From: Chryseobacterium gleum
Lineage (GTDB): Bacteria > Bacteroidota > Bacteroidia > Flavobacteriales > Schleiferiaceae
DNA: 64,000 nt
Assembly: GCA_945883565.1 (NCBI GenBank)
Contig: CAMCXO010000007.1
Span: forward strand, 1-64,000
Direction: 5' to 3'
Numbering within the stretch: the stretch's first letter is position 1; every line of letters begins with the position of its first letter. Below are positions 18,802-27,437 of the stretch, piece after piece. The notes beneath the pieces were generated by a model. That model was not told where the DNA came from. It saw only the letters and a program-made list of their open reading frames with translations, and searched no databases. The position numbers and the translations under genes are program-made.

Positions 18802-18830
18802 AAAAAAAAACCCTCCGTTTCAGGAGGGTT
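18802..18830 (-). terminator. Intrinsic terminator of gap
   Basis: Perfect 8-bp stem AACCCTCC/GGAGGGTT (18809-18816 with 18823-18830) and, on the minus strand, a run of T (18802-18810). It lies 32 bp beyond the stop of the minus-strand GAPDH gene. Confidence 0.85.
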
Positions 18831-18862
18831 ACATACGCAAACGGGGGGTAAATAGCCGGGCA

Positions 18863-20317
18863 TCAATAGTATGACTTCCGCCTAACTTTTGCGATGTATT
18901 TACAAAGACGTATAACCTGCTTGGTATATCCAAATTCGTTATCGTACCACACATACAACACCAACGTGCGGTTGTCGCTGTGCACAATGGTTGCCTGACT
19001 ATCGAAAACCGAAGGACAAGGGTTTCCAATGATGTCGCTCGATACAAGCTCGTTGCTAATGTGATACATAATTTGTTCAACCAAGTCGCCATTCAAGGCG
19101 GCATCGCGCATCAATTCATTAACCGCCTCACGACTGGTATCTTTACTTACGGTAAGATTCAAAATAGCCAGCGAACCATCGGGCACAGGAACACGAATGG
19201 CATTCGATGTTAATTTGTGTCCAAGACCAGGAATGGCCTTATCTACTGCACTGCCGGCCCCGGTTTCGGTTATCACCATATTGAGAGCGGCGGCCCGTCC
19301 ACGGCGATACTTTGGATGCATGTTGTCAACCAAATTCTGGTCGTTGGTGTAAGCATGTATGGTTTCAATATGGCCCTTTTCAATACCCAATTTGTCGTTT
19401 ATCACTTTTAAAACCGGCACAATGGCATTGGTGGTACAAGAGGCTGCCGAAAAAATATCAACCTCCTCTGGATTGAAATTGGCTTGGTTAACGCCATGCA
19501 CAATATTCGGCACGCCCTTTCCAGGGGCTGTTAACAACACTTTAGAAGCCCCTTTCGACAACAAATGGCGACTTAAGGCTTCTTTATCGCGAAAAGCTCC
19601 GGTATTGTCTATAACCAAAGCATTGTGAATGCCATAAGCTGTATAATCGATGTCCTCCGGACGATTAGCAGCTATAAGGTGAATGGTTCGACCATTTACA
19701 ATCAACGCATCGTTTTCTTCATCTGCCTCTACAGTGCCTGGAAATGGACCATGAACAGAATCTACACGCAATAAGGAAGCGCGTTTTTCTATGGTCGCTT
19801 TGTCTTTATCGCGCGTTACAATGGCCCTTAACCTCAACTGCTCGCCCCGGCCTTCCATAGCAATAAGTTCGCGGGCAGCCAAACGGCCAATTCGACCAAA
19901 ACCATATAAAACCACATCGCGTGCTTCAACGTTATGTCTGTTTTCAGACCCTATAAATTCGCGCAACTTGGCGGTTAAAAAACTCAATAAACTTCCGTGT
20001 TGATCGCCTTCTTCCAACCACTCGGCGGCAATCTTGCCAATGTCCATTCGCGCCGGGCAAAGGTCCATCATCATCATCGTTTCAGCCACGCTTAGTGTAT
20101 CTTCAATGGTGATGTGCTTACCTACCACCTTGCGGGCATAGTTGTGCAAATTCAAAATTTCGCTGGTGCGCTTATCTACCAATTGATTACGAAATAACAA
20201 TACTTCAATGCCTTTGTCGTACCACAAATCGTTGATGAGTTTGCTAAAGGCTACAGCGGCTTTCTCGCTTTGAATGCGGCTGCGGGTGCCTTGCTCGTAA
20301 GTGCGCATTTCGCTCAT
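18863..20317 (-). CDS. gap: Glyceraldehyde-3-phosphate dehydrogenase, long form
   Basis: 484 residues, about 150 longer than standard GAPDH, with the extra sequence N-terminal (residues 1 to about 125), a form common in Bacteroidota. The Rossmann motif VVLYGFGRIGRLAAREL follows, then the catalytic Cys in SAASCTTNAIVP near residue 293 and the sequence HAYTNDQNLVDNMHPKYRRGRAAALNM. It oxidises glyceraldehyde-3-phosphate with NAD(P) in glycolysis or gluconeogenesis. It has a canonical promoter at 20341-20371 and its own terminator, so it is monocistronic. The function of the extension is unknown. Confidence 0.93.
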   Translation of the reverse strand: MSEMRTYEQGTRSRIQSEKAAVAFSKLINDLWYDKGIEVLLFRNQLVDKRTSEILNLHNYARKVVGKHITIEDTLSVAETMMMMDLCPARMDIGKIAAEWLEEGDQHGSLLSFLTAKLREFIGSENRHNVEARDVVLYGFGRIGRLAARELIAMEGRGEQLRLRAIVTRDKDKATIEKRASLLRVDSVHGPFPGTVEADEENDALIVNGRTIHLIAANRPEDIDYTAYGIHNALVIDNTGAFRDKEALSRHLLSKGASKVLLTAPGKGVPNIVHGVNQANFNPEEVDIFSAASCTTNAIVPVLKVINDKLGIEKGHIETIHAYTNDQNLVDNMHPKYRRGRAAALNMVITETGAGSAVDKAIPGLGHKLTSNAIRVPVPDGSLAILNLTVSKDTSREAVNELMRDAALNGDLVEQIMYHISNELVSSDIIGNPCPSVFDSQATIVHSDNRTLVLYVWYDNEFGYTKQVIRLCKYIAKVRRKSYY

Positions 20318-20340
20318 TTGTAAGAATTTTTGAAGTTGCG

Positions 20341-20371
20341 CAAAATTAGATGAACTGCCTCAGCGCACAAA
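20341..20371 (-). promoter_or_regulatory. Canonical Bacteroidetes promoter of gap
   Basis: Minus strand: TTTG (20368-20371), 19-bp spacer, TAATTTTG (20341-20348), 23 bp before the start codon. Confidence 0.75.
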
Positions 20372-20504
20372 TAAATCGCAAGTATTTATATACATGTATT
20401 TCAAGTGCTTACCATAGTTTGGAAGGTGTAAAATATACACTATGTAGCATAAACTTGGAGCAACACCAATCCGCTTAACACTAAAACCTAAGCCAATTCA
20501 AGGC

Positions 20505-21497
20505 CTACTGAGTGTCAGCCTCTCCTTGATAAAGGGTTCTAACGGCCACGGCCTCTATGCCACTTTCGTTCAGCCATCGGGCAAAAGCATCTTGATAACC
20601 ATGGGTAACATACACTTTTTGGGCCCCACAGGCCCTTACGGCTTCGTTCAATGCCGGCCAGTCGGCATGATCGCTCAGAACAAAACCCTTTTCAGCCCAC
20701 GATCGGCTTCTGGCGCCCCGTATAGCCATCCAACCCGAAGCCATCGCCAATTCGTAGGGGCCCAAACGCTTCAAAAACGCCTGACTCAATGCCGCCGGTG
20801 GGGCAATTATCAAGGCGTTCTTAAAAACATCCCGGTTTTTTTCGTTCGGAACAAGAGGTGCATCAGGCAATCGCAACCCTTGGGCTCTGTAAATGGCATT
20901 CATGTCATAAACGGCGCTGTGCACAAACAAAGGGCCTAAACCCGCATCAAGTTGAGCCAAAACCCTTTGGGCCTTGCCCAACGAATAGGCGGAAACCACA
21001 CTTACCAATCCCTTTTGGCCATTGGCCAGCCACCAATCCTGTATTTGTTGGTGTACTTTTTTGGGCTCTGGCCATTTGTACACGGGCAAACCAAAAGTCG
21101 ATTCCGTAATGAAGTGTTCACAAGGCACCGGTTCAAATGGCTCCGACAAACCATCATGGTGCAGCTTGTAATCGCCGCTCACCACCCATACTTCACCTTG
21201 ATATGCCACCCTAATTTGCGCCGAACCCAAAATGTGCCCAGCAGGATGAAATGAAAATTGAACCCCATTTATTCCAAGGGTCTCTCCATAGGCCAAGCTT
21301 TGTATGCTTGCCTTCGGAATACGACTCTGAATAATGGGGGCCGAAGAATGGGTGCAGAGATAAGCCTCATGTCCGGCTCGGGAATGGTCGCTGTGGCCAT
21401 GCGTAATAAGGGCCTTTTTAACTGGTCGCCAAGGGTCTATATACACATCGGCTTGGGCGCAATAAATGCCTTTAGTGTCAAATTGAAGCAATGCCAT
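20505..21497 (-). CDS. Ligase-associated-type metallo-beta-lactamase exonuclease
   Basis: 330 residues from the ATG at 21497 (an upstream in-frame start at 21542 is unlikely because the conserved N-terminus begins MALLQFDTKGIYC). Metallo-beta-lactamase motifs: THGHSDHSRAGHE (HxHxDH) near residue 34, VSGDYKLHHDG near 106, and a SDHADW motif near 280 typical of the beta-CASP/nuclease group. The best match is the ligase-associated DNA exonuclease family, usually found beside an ATP-dependent DNA ligase and an Lhr-like helicase for DNA repair. Neither is a neighbour here. It is divergent from ridA across 31 bp. Confidence 0.8.
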   Translation of the reverse strand: MALLQFDTKGIYCAQADVYIDPWRPVKKALITHGHSDHSRAGHEAYLCTHSSAPIIQSRIPKASIQSLAYGETLGINGVQFSFHPAGHILGSAQIRVAYQGEVWVVSGDYKLHHDGLSEPFEPVPCEHFITESTFGLPVYKWPEPKKVHQQIQDWWLANGQKGLVSVVSAYSLGKAQRVLAQLDAGLGPLFVHSAVYDMNAIYRAQGLRLPDAPLVPNEKNRDVFKNALIIAPPAALSQAFLKRLGPYELAMASGWMAIRGARSRSWAEKGFVLSDHADWPALNEAVRACGAQKVYVTHGYQDAFARWLNESGIEAVAVRTLYQGEADTQ

Positions 21498-21528
21498 ACA
21501 ATTGCCTAAATTCGCCCAAATCCTTGAA

Positions 21529-21960
21529 ATGAACGACTCCATTAATGCACAATCTGCCCCAAAAGCAGTTGGCGCCTATCCCCATGCCCGCAAGGTGGGC
21601 CAATTGTTATTTTTAAGCGGAGTAGGACCGCGCATTGCAGGAAGTGGTGCGCACGACAGTGGGATACCCGGCCTACAGCTGGACCACAATGGCAATTTTG
21701 CCGAGTTTAACTTTGAAGCCCAAGTGCATTCGGTTTTCGCCAATGTAAAAAGCATACTCGAAGCCTCAGGCAGCCATTGGAATCAATTGGTAGATGTTAC
21801 GGTTTTTCTGGTCAATATGAAACGCGACTTCGTGACATTTAACCGACTGTATGCCGAGTACTTCAAAGACAATCAGCCCTGTCGCACCACCCTCGAAATT
21901 AACAGCTTGCCTACCCCAATCGCCATCGAACTAAAATGCATCGCCTACTTAGGAGAATAA
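21529..21960 (+). CDS. RidA-family protein
   Basis: 143 residues from the ATG at 21529; an in-frame TTG at 21502 is less likely. Family features: APKAVGAYPHARKVGQLLFLSG, a VTVFLVNMKRDF strand, and the CRTTLEINSLPTP segment with the Arg that binds the substrate carboxylate. RidA hydrolyses reactive enamines and imines formed by PLP enzymes. An insertion of about 15 residues after LSGVGPRIAG makes it longer than E. coli RidA, so it may belong to a divergent Rid subfamily. A near-match -7 box (TAAATTCG, 21507-21514) precedes it. Confidence 0.85.
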   Translation: MNDSINAQSAPKAVGAYPHARKVGQLLFLSGVGPRIAGSGAHDSGIPGLQLDHNGNFAEFNFEAQVHSVFANVKSILEASGSHWNQLVDVTVFLVNMKRDFVTFNRLYAEYFKDNQPCRTTLEINSLPTPIAIELKCIAYLGE

Positions 21961-21963
21961 TTT

Positions 21964-22527
21964 ATGTCAACCCATTTATACCGTAACCGCGAAAGCCTCA
22001 TTAAAGAAGAATTAACGCGCTTGGAGGCTTTGAGGTTGTTTGCCGAGAAAGGCTTCTACTACGAAGACGAAAAAAACCTGTCCAAAAAACCGGAGGCCAA
22101 AAAATGGTCGGCTCTAGAATGTATCGAGCACATCAACCTGGTTAACGAACGCTATCTGAAAAACATTGATAGGGCCTTACAAGCCTCCAAACCCCATGAA
22201 AGTGGCGAACTTAAGTGGGGCGTTTTTGGTGGACTTTTATACAAGTCGATGCTGGTAAAAGACGGCGGATTACCAAAACTTAAACTTGAAAGCCCTAAAG
22301 GCTACATTCCACCACCCAATAGAAGGGCTCAGGCCGTTTTCCAGGATTTTAACGATTTAAGTCAAAAATGGCAGCTGGCTTTAGATCGAGCAGGGTCTTA
22401 TTCCATGCAATTAAAGGTTTACTCGCTTCAACCACCTATCAAAGTGTTTTTAGGAACGGCTTTCTGCATTATGTCGGTTCATAGTGAGCGGCACCTTCTT
22501 CAAGCCAAACGGGCCTTAGGTGCTTAA
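21964..22527 (+). CDS. DinB-like (DinB_2) four-helix protein
   Basis: 187 residues. KKWSALECIEHINLVNERYLKNI near residue 40 and the C-terminal HSERHLLQAKRAL supply the histidines that usually bind a divalent metal in DinB/YfiT-type bundles. The family includes thiol transferases and stress proteins; the exact reaction is unknown. It starts 3 nt after the RidA stop, so the two are probably cotranscribed. Confidence 0.78.
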   Translation: MSTHLYRNRESLIKEELTRLEALRLFAEKGFYYEDEKNLSKKPEAKKWSALECIEHINLVNERYLKNIDRALQASKPHESGELKWGVFGGLLYKSMLVKDGGLPKLKLESPKGYIPPPNRRAQAVFQDFNDLSQKWQLALDRAGSYSMQLKVYSLQPPIKVFLGTAFCIMSVHSERHLLQAKRALGA

Positions 22528-22582
22528 ACAATAATATGAATTCAATAAAACCTTAAACAAAAGCTCGAACTTCCAACTGTTT

Positions 22583-22611
22583 TTTGTGTTTAACAAATTA
22601 GTACATTTGTT
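22583..22611 (+). promoter_or_regulatory. Promoter with palindromic operator before the B12-MerR gene
   Basis: -7 box TACATTTG (22602-22609) with a TTTG (22583-22586) 15 bp upstream. A perfect inverted repeat AACAAAT/ATTTGTT (22592-22598 and 22605-22611, 6-bp spacer) straddles the -7 box, and TGTTTAAC (22587-22594) abuts it. MerR-B12 repressors of the CarH type bind such promoter-overlapping sites, so this is a candidate autoregulatory operator. Confidence 0.55.
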
Positions 22612-22629
22612 TCAACAAAAACTAGAGCT

Positions 22630-23556
22630 TTGGAAAGTAAATACAGCATAAGCGATTTAGAGCGGTTGACCGGAGTGAAGGCGCATACGCTGCGGGTTTG
22701 GGAAAGCCGCTATGGCCTTATTGTGCCGAGCAGAACCGATACCAACATTCGATATTACGGCGATAATGACCTAAAAAAGCTTCTAAATGTAGCTGTGCTC
22801 ATTAACAGCGGAATGCGTATAAGCCGCGTTGCCGAAATGAGCGAGCACGAATTACAAAGCTTGGTTTTAGACAAAAGCAATGGGGGGCACAACCATGAGG
22901 GCACTTTGAGCGCTTTGAAAATCGCTATGATCGATTTCGATGAAACTGTTTTCGAGCGTATTATAAACAGATGCATGCTCAACATGGGCGCAGAAGAGGC
23001 CTTCAATACCGTTCTCGCCGATTTTATAAGGCATCTGGGCGTGCTTTGGCAAACCAATGCTATTTCAGTGGCCCACGAACATTTCGCCACCGGACTTATC
23101 AAACAAAAGCTGTTTTCGCTTATCGATCAACTTACCGTGGCCCCTAAACCCGACTCAAGGCGCTACTTATTGTACCTGCCTCAAGGCGAATTGCACGAAC
23201 TGGCATTATTATATATCCATTTCATTCTTCGCAAAAATGGGCAACAAAGCATTTTCTTAGGTCAAGATGTTGGGCTCGAATTCTTAGCCGAAACCCGCGA
23301 TAAACTCAAGGCAGATACTGTAGTCAGCATTTTTACCATGGAACCAAAACCCGAAGATGTGGGCAACTACATCTATCAATTGGGCCAAACGTTTCCTGGC
23401 CGAAACATGCGGTTCAAGCTATCGGGCTATCCGCTGCGCCAATTTAAAACCTACCACGACGACACCCGTTTCAGACTGTTTGGAGATCTAAATGGGCTGC
23501 GCGATCACCTTTTACACGAAGAACTAAAGGTTTCACTCGTCAAAAATCAACGCTAA
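22630..23556 (+). CDS. MerR-family regulator with B12-binding domain (CarH/LitR-like photoreceptor)
   Basis: 308 residues. The N-terminal MerR helix-turn-helix (YSISDLERLTGVKAHTLRVW) is followed by a helical bundle and a cobalamin-binding fold. The W-x9-EH adenosylcobalamin motif of CarH is present: W140, E150, H151. The likely lower axial ligand is H189 in a GELHELA context, where the usual DxHxxG has Ala for the last Gly. In CarH, darkness favours an AdoCbl tetramer that represses carotenoid genes and light breaks it. Position just upstream of a sigma factor and crt genes supports the same role. The start is the TTG at 22630, just before the conserved MerR sequence. Confidence 0.85.
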   Translation: MESKYSISDLERLTGVKAHTLRVWESRYGLIVPSRTDTNIRYYGDNDLKKLLNVAVLINSGMRISRVAEMSEHELQSLVLDKSNGGHNHEGTLSALKIAMIDFDETVFERIINRCMLNMGAEEAFNTVLADFIRHLGVLWQTNAISVAHEHFATGLIKQKLFSLIDQLTVAPKPDSRRYLLYLPQGELHELALLYIHFILRKNGQQSIFLGQDVGLEFLAETRDKLKADTVVSIFTMEPKPEDVGNYIYQLGQTFPGRNMRFKLSGYPLRQFKTYHDDTRFRLFGDLNGLRDHLLHEELKVSLVKNQR

Positions 23557-23563
23557 TTCTTTG

Positions 23564-23588
23564 TTTAAGTTTTAACACTTAAAACATA
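23564..23588. promoter_or_regulatory. Inverted repeat downstream of the B12-MerR gene
   Basis: TGTTTAAG (23564-23571) pairs with CTTAAAACA (23580-23588) with a 1-nt bulge. It lies just after the regulator stop and before the sigma-factor promoter. It may be an operator sharing TGTTTAA with the sites at 22587 and 23617, or a weak terminator; no long T-run follows. Confidence 0.35.
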
Positions 23589-23597
23589 AAAATAATG

Positions 23598-23639
23598 TTT
23601 GCACATGAATATTCTCTGTTTAACTTTGTCGTGTAAACA
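23598..23639 (+). promoter_or_regulatory. Canonical promoter of the ECF sigma/carotenoid operon
   Basis: TTTG (23598-23601), 19-bp spacer, TAACTTTG (23621-23628): an excellent Bacteroidetes promoter, so the operon is read by the housekeeping sigma factor. An inverted repeat TGTTTA (23617-23622)/TAAACA (23634-23639) overlaps the -7 box and the likely transcription start, a natural place for repression by the upstream B12-MerR protein. Confidence 0.7.
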
Positions 23640-23654
23640 TTCAACAAAAAGACC

Positions 23655-24161
23655 ATGTCTACCATCGAGTTCAACAACCTAATTGTAGCCCACCGCTCTT
23701 TCTTAAATCAGTTGGCCCTGAAACTCACCAAAAGTGTAGACGATGCCGACGATCTTATTCAAGACACCTTGTTTAAGGCTCTCAAAAACCAAGATAAGTA
23801 TCAAGAAGGCACCAATTTGAAAGGATGGCTCTATACCATCATGAAAAACACCTTCATCAACAACTATCGCAAACGCAAGCTTCAAAACACCTTCGTTGAC
23901 GAAACCGACAACAAATACTTCATCAACTCCCAAGAAGCAGACCGCGAAGCAGAAACCGATACCTTGGTAGACCACGAGTATTTGATGAAACAAATAGAAA
24001 CCGTAGACAAACACTACCTCGACACCTTCATGATGCATTACAACGGATACAAATACGAAGAAATAGCCGAAATCATGGGCATACCTCTTGGCACAGTAAA
24101 AAGCCGTATCTTCCTAGCCCGTCGCAAAATGATGGACAAGTTAATGGATTACCGTTTTTAA
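23655..24161 (+). CDS. ECF-type RNA polymerase sigma factor
   Basis: 168 residues with sigma region 2 (SVDDADDLIQDTLFKAL, then NLKGWLYTIMKNTFINNYRK) and region 4 (YKYEEIAEIMGIPLGTVKSR). No anti-sigma factor gene is adjacent, so control is probably transcriptional, through the promoter and operator just upstream. It is first in a same-strand run of carotenoid, pterin and photolyase genes (16-nt gap to crtI) and may direct expression of other light-induced genes. Confidence 0.92.
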   Translation: MSTIEFNNLIVAHRSFLNQLALKLTKSVDDADDLIQDTLFKALKNQDKYQEGTNLKGWLYTIMKNTFINNYRKRKLQNTFVDETDNKYFINSQEADREAETDTLVDHEYLMKQIETVDKHYLDTFMMHYNGYKYEEIAEIMGIPLGTVKSRIFLARRKMMDKLMDYRF

Positions 24162-24177
24162 TCAACTTAAGCAACAT

Positions 24178-25662
24178 ATGCCCAAAGCCGTCGTAATTGG
24201 GGCCGGATTTGCCGGCTTATCGGCAGCCGCTTTCTTAGCCAAACAAGGCTTCGAAGTGGTGGTTTTAGAAAAAAACGATATGCCTGGTGGTAGGGCGCGC
24301 ACTTTCTCTTCAAATGGATTTTTATTTGATATGGGCCCAAGCTGGTATTGGATGCCCGACGTATTTGAACGTTTCTTCAATAGATTCGGAAAAAAAGTAT
24401 CCGATTACTACGATTTAATTCGCCTAAATCCTTCTTACAGCATTTTCTTCGAAAACAACGAGCGTTTCGATGTTCCGCCCAATATGATCGAACTCGAAAT
24501 GCTGTTCGAAAAAAGAGAGGCAGGCAGCGCCCTAAAACTTCGAAAGTTTATGGCTGAAAGCCAATATAAATACGAGGTAGGAATGCGCGATCTGGTTTTC
24601 AAACCTGGTCAATCGTTGCTCGAGTTCGCCGACATCCGTGTGTTGAGCGGTCTCTTTAAAATGCAGCTGCTAAGCAGCATGAGCACCTATGTTCGCAGTT
24701 TATTTTCAGACAGTCAACTAATCCGTTTACTAGAATTTCCCGTCTTGTTTTTAGGTGCAACGCCTCAAGACACTCCCGCTTTATACAGTTTAATGAATTA
24801 TGCCGACCTCTCTTTGGGCACTTGGTACCCCATGGGCGGCATGCACAAAATAGTTGAGGGCATGGTAGCCGTGGCCGAAGAACAAGGGGCACAAATTAAA
24901 CTAAAGCACGATGTTAACGGTTTCGAATTCGACCATCTGAACCGAATTAAAAGCGTTGTTACCAACCATGGACCAATTAGCTGCGATGTGGTGGTGGGTG
25001 GTGCCGATTACCACCATTTGGACCAGGAATTACTCCCGAAAAGACTCCAAAATTATACGCCTAAGTACTGGGACAGCCGAAAAATGGCCCCATCAAGTCT
25101 TCTCTTTTACCTGGGAATTGATGCCGAAGTGCCTGGCCTCGAACACCACAACCTATTCTTCGATGCCGATTTTGCTTTGCACGCCCAAGAAATCTACCAT
25201 CAACCGAAATGGCCCACCAAGCCTTTATTCTACGTTTCTGCTCCCAGTAAAACCGACCCTTCCGTAGCCCCAAAAGGGAAAGAAAATGTATTCATTCTTA
25301 TTCCTTTAGCACCGGGTTTAAACGACAGCGATGCGCTGCGTGAACAGTATTTCCATTTGGTGATGGACCGTTTAGAAACCCGCATAGGCTTTGACATTCG
25401 CAATAAAATCGTATTCAAACGGTCGTATGCCATGCAAAACTTTATAGACGATTATAACAGTTTTAAAGGCAATGCTTATGGCCTCGCCAACACCCTAAGC
25501 CAAACAGCCATTTTAAAGCCCTCCATCAAAAGCAAAAAAATTAAAAACCTTTACTTCACAGGTCAACTTACCAGTCCCGGCCCCGGGGTTCCTCCTAGTC
25601 TGGTTTCAGGCGAAGTGGTAAGCAAAGCCGTTTGTGATGACTTAAAAATTCCCTTCGCATGA
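24178..25662 (+). CDS. crtI: Phytoene desaturase CrtI
   Basis: 494 residues. An N-terminal FAD-binding motif GAGFAGLSAAAFLAKQG, then a PGGRARTF segment, and the C-terminal CrtI signature YFTGQLTSPGPGVPPSLVSG. The enzyme desaturates phytoene stepwise, usually to lycopene. It overlaps crtB by 4 nt (ATGA). A related carotenoid oxidase such as CrtD is possible, but adjacency to phytoene synthase favours CrtI. Confidence 0.93.
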   Translation: MPKAVVIGAGFAGLSAAAFLAKQGFEVVVLEKNDMPGGRARTFSSNGFLFDMGPSWYWMPDVFERFFNRFGKKVSDYYDLIRLNPSYSIFFENNERFDVPPNMIELEMLFEKREAGSALKLRKFMAESQYKYEVGMRDLVFKPGQSLLEFADIRVLSGLFKMQLLSSMSTYVRSLFSDSQLIRLLEFPVLFLGATPQDTPALYSLMNYADLSLGTWYPMGGMHKIVEGMVAVAEEQGAQIKLKHDVNGFEFDHLNRIKSVVTNHGPISCDVVVGGADYHHLDQELLPKRLQNYTPKYWDSRKMAPSSLLFYLGIDAEVPGLEHHNLFFDADFALHAQEIYHQPKWPTKPLFYVSAPSKTDPSVAPKGKENVFILIPLAPGLNDSDALREQYFHLVMDRLETRIGFDIRNKIVFKRSYAMQNFIDDYNSFKGNAYGLANTLSQTAILKPSIKSKKIKNLYFTGQLTSPGPGVPPSLVSGEVVSKAVCDDLKIPFA

Positions 25663-26495
25663 AAGCACTTTACGATCAGATATCCTTCGAAAGCTCGAAG
25701 CTAATAACCAGGCGATACAGCACCTCTTTCTCGCTGGGGATTTACTTCCTCGACAAAAGATTTCACGAGCCTATTTACGGTATATACGGGTTTGTTCGCC
25801 TGGCCGATGAAATTGTTGACACTTTTCACCAATATAACAAACGCGATCTCTTCGATCGTTTTCGCGACGACACTTGGCGTAGCATTGCCGATGGCATAAG
25901 CCTTAACCCAGTGTTGAATGCCTTTCAACATGTGGTAAATACTTACAATGTAGATTACACTTCCATCGAAACATTCTTGAAAAGCATGGAAATGGATCTA
26001 CAAACCAAACAATATGGTCAAGGCGAAATCGAAAACTATATTTTAGGCTCGGCCGAGGTGGTGGGTCTAATGTGCCTTCGGGTGTTTACCGAAGGAAACG
26101 ACGACCAATACAACAAACTAAAGCCTTTTGCCATGGCTTTGGGTTCGGCTTTCCAAAAAATCAACTTCCTGCGCGACTTAAAGGCAGACTATAAAGAGCT
26201 TGGCAGAACCTACTTTCCCAATGTCGACATCCACCATTTCGACGATATAACGAAATCACTGCTCGAAAAAGAAATAGAGCACGAGTTTAATATGGGCTAT
26301 GAAGGCATTTTAATGCTTCCAAAGGGGGTGCGCTTCGGTGTTTACGTAGCTTACGTATACTATTTTGCCCTTTTGAGAAAAATCCGCAACACGCCTGCAC
26401 ATGTTATTTTGAACGAGCGAGTACGAATTCCGAACAAAACCAAGTACAAACTGCTGTTTACCTCATATCTAAGGCACAGCTTTAATCTGTTATAA
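25659..26495 (+). CDS. crtB: Phytoene synthase CrtB
   Basis: 278 residues of the squalene/phytoene synthase family. The first Asp-rich motif is DEIVD (in RLADEIVDTFH, about residue 50) and the second is in NFLRDLKADYKELGRTYFP. It condenses two geranylgeranyl diphosphates to phytoene. Its start overlaps the crtI stop and the idi start lies 6 nt after its stop. No GGPP synthase or lycopene cyclase is seen in the window. Confidence 0.93.
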   Translation: MKALYDQISFESSKLITRRYSTSFSLGIYFLDKRFHEPIYGIYGFVRLADEIVDTFHQYNKRDLFDRFRDDTWRSIADGISLNPVLNAFQHVVNTYNVDYTSIETFLKSMEMDLQTKQYGQGEIENYILGSAEVVGLMCLRVFTEGNDDQYNKLKPFAMALGSAFQKINFLRDLKADYKELGRTYFPNVDIHHFDDITKSLLEKEIEHEFNMGYEGILMLPKGVRFGVYVAYVYYFALLRKIRNTPAHVILNERVRIPNKTKYKLLFTSYLRHSFNLL

Positions 26496-26501
26496 ACCAT
26501 C

Positions 26502-27026
26502 ATGGAAAACGTTATCCTAGTCGATGAGCACGACCGTGTGCTTGGACTGATGGAGAAGTTAGAAGCCCACCAAAAAGGCGTTCTTCACAGAGCCATCTCG
26601 GTTTTTGTGTTCAACAGCCAGGGCGAACTGCTGCTTCAACAAAGGGCTGCGCACAAATACCACAGCCCACTTTTATGGACAAATACCTGCTGCTCTCACC
26701 CGCGTAACGATGAAACCACTCTCGAGTCAGCTCAACGACGGCTAAAGGAAGAAATGGGTATGACTTGCCCGTTGTCTCACCTCTTTCACTTTATTTATAG
26801 AGCCGAGTTCGATAATGGTCTAATTGAACACGAATTAGACCACGTCTTTTTGGGAATAAGCGACGAGCTGCCAAAACCCAATGTTGAAGAAGCAGCTGAT
26901 TTCAAGTATTTAAAGCTGGATTTGCTTATAACCGACCTAAAAACAAATCCTCGGGATTATACCCCTTGGTTCGAAATTATTCTTAGTAAACACCTCGACA
27001 AAATAGAAAAAGCGATATGCGCGTAA
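26502..27026 (+). CDS. idi: Isopentenyl-diphosphate delta-isomerase, type 1
   Basis: 174 residues with the type 1 signature: the catalytic Cys in TNTCCSHPRNDET, a Nudix-like REG region, and the metal-binding EHELDHVFLG. It interconverts IPP and DMAPP and feeds isoprenoid units to carotenoid synthesis. It overlaps the next gene by 10 nt. Confidence 0.95.
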   Translation: MENVILVDEHDRVLGLMEKLEAHQKGVLHRAISVFVFNSQGELLLQQRAAHKYHSPLLWTNTCCSHPRNDETTLESAQRRLKEEMGMTCPLSHLFHFIYRAEFDNGLIEHELDHVFLGISDELPKPNVEEAADFKYLKLDLLITDLKTNPRDYTPWFEIILSKHLDKIEKAICA

Positions 27027-27427
27027 CCGTTAGCCGTCATGCCCACTTCAATGCCGCACACCGCCTGCACAACTCATACTGGACTGTAGAACAAAACCAA
27101 GAAGCTTTCGGAAAATGCAACAATGCGTTTTACCACGGTCATAACTACGAACTCATTGTACATGTTACGGGTGAAGTAAACCCCGAAACTGGTTACGTTA
27201 TGGATATGAAAGTTCTGGCCGACCTGATTAAATCTGAGGTTGAAGACGCCTTTGATCACAAAAACCTCAACGAACAAACCGAAGAATTTAAACACCTTAA
27301 CCCCACGGCCGAACATATTGCTGTGGTGATTTACAACAAACTGCGCCCGCACATCTTACCTCTTCACGACCTTAAAATAACCCTCTATGAAACTCCGCGA
27401 AACTTCGTTAGCTACGAAGGCCATTAA
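27017..27427 (+). CDS. 6-pyruvoyltetrahydropterin synthase/QueD family protein
   Basis: 136 residues. Zinc-ligand histidines are in FNAAH and HGHNY; the Cys of FGKCNN is at the catalytic position; the C-terminus has LYETPRNFVSYEG. The family converts dihydroneopterin triphosphate to 6-pyruvoyltetrahydropterin or 6-carboxytetrahydropterin. Being next to folE and a photolyase rather than other queuosine genes suggests a pterin product for this cluster. It overlaps idi by 10 nt. I cannot decide between PTPS and QueD activity from sequence alone. Confidence 0.88.
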   Translation: MRVTVSRHAHFNAAHRLHNSYWTVEQNQEAFGKCNNAFYHGHNYELIVHVTGEVNPETGYVMDMKVLADLIKSEVEDAFDHKNLNEQTEEFKHLNPTAEHIAVVIYNKLRPHILPLHDLKITLYETPRNFVSYEGH

Positions 27428-27437
27428 TCCTTCCAGC

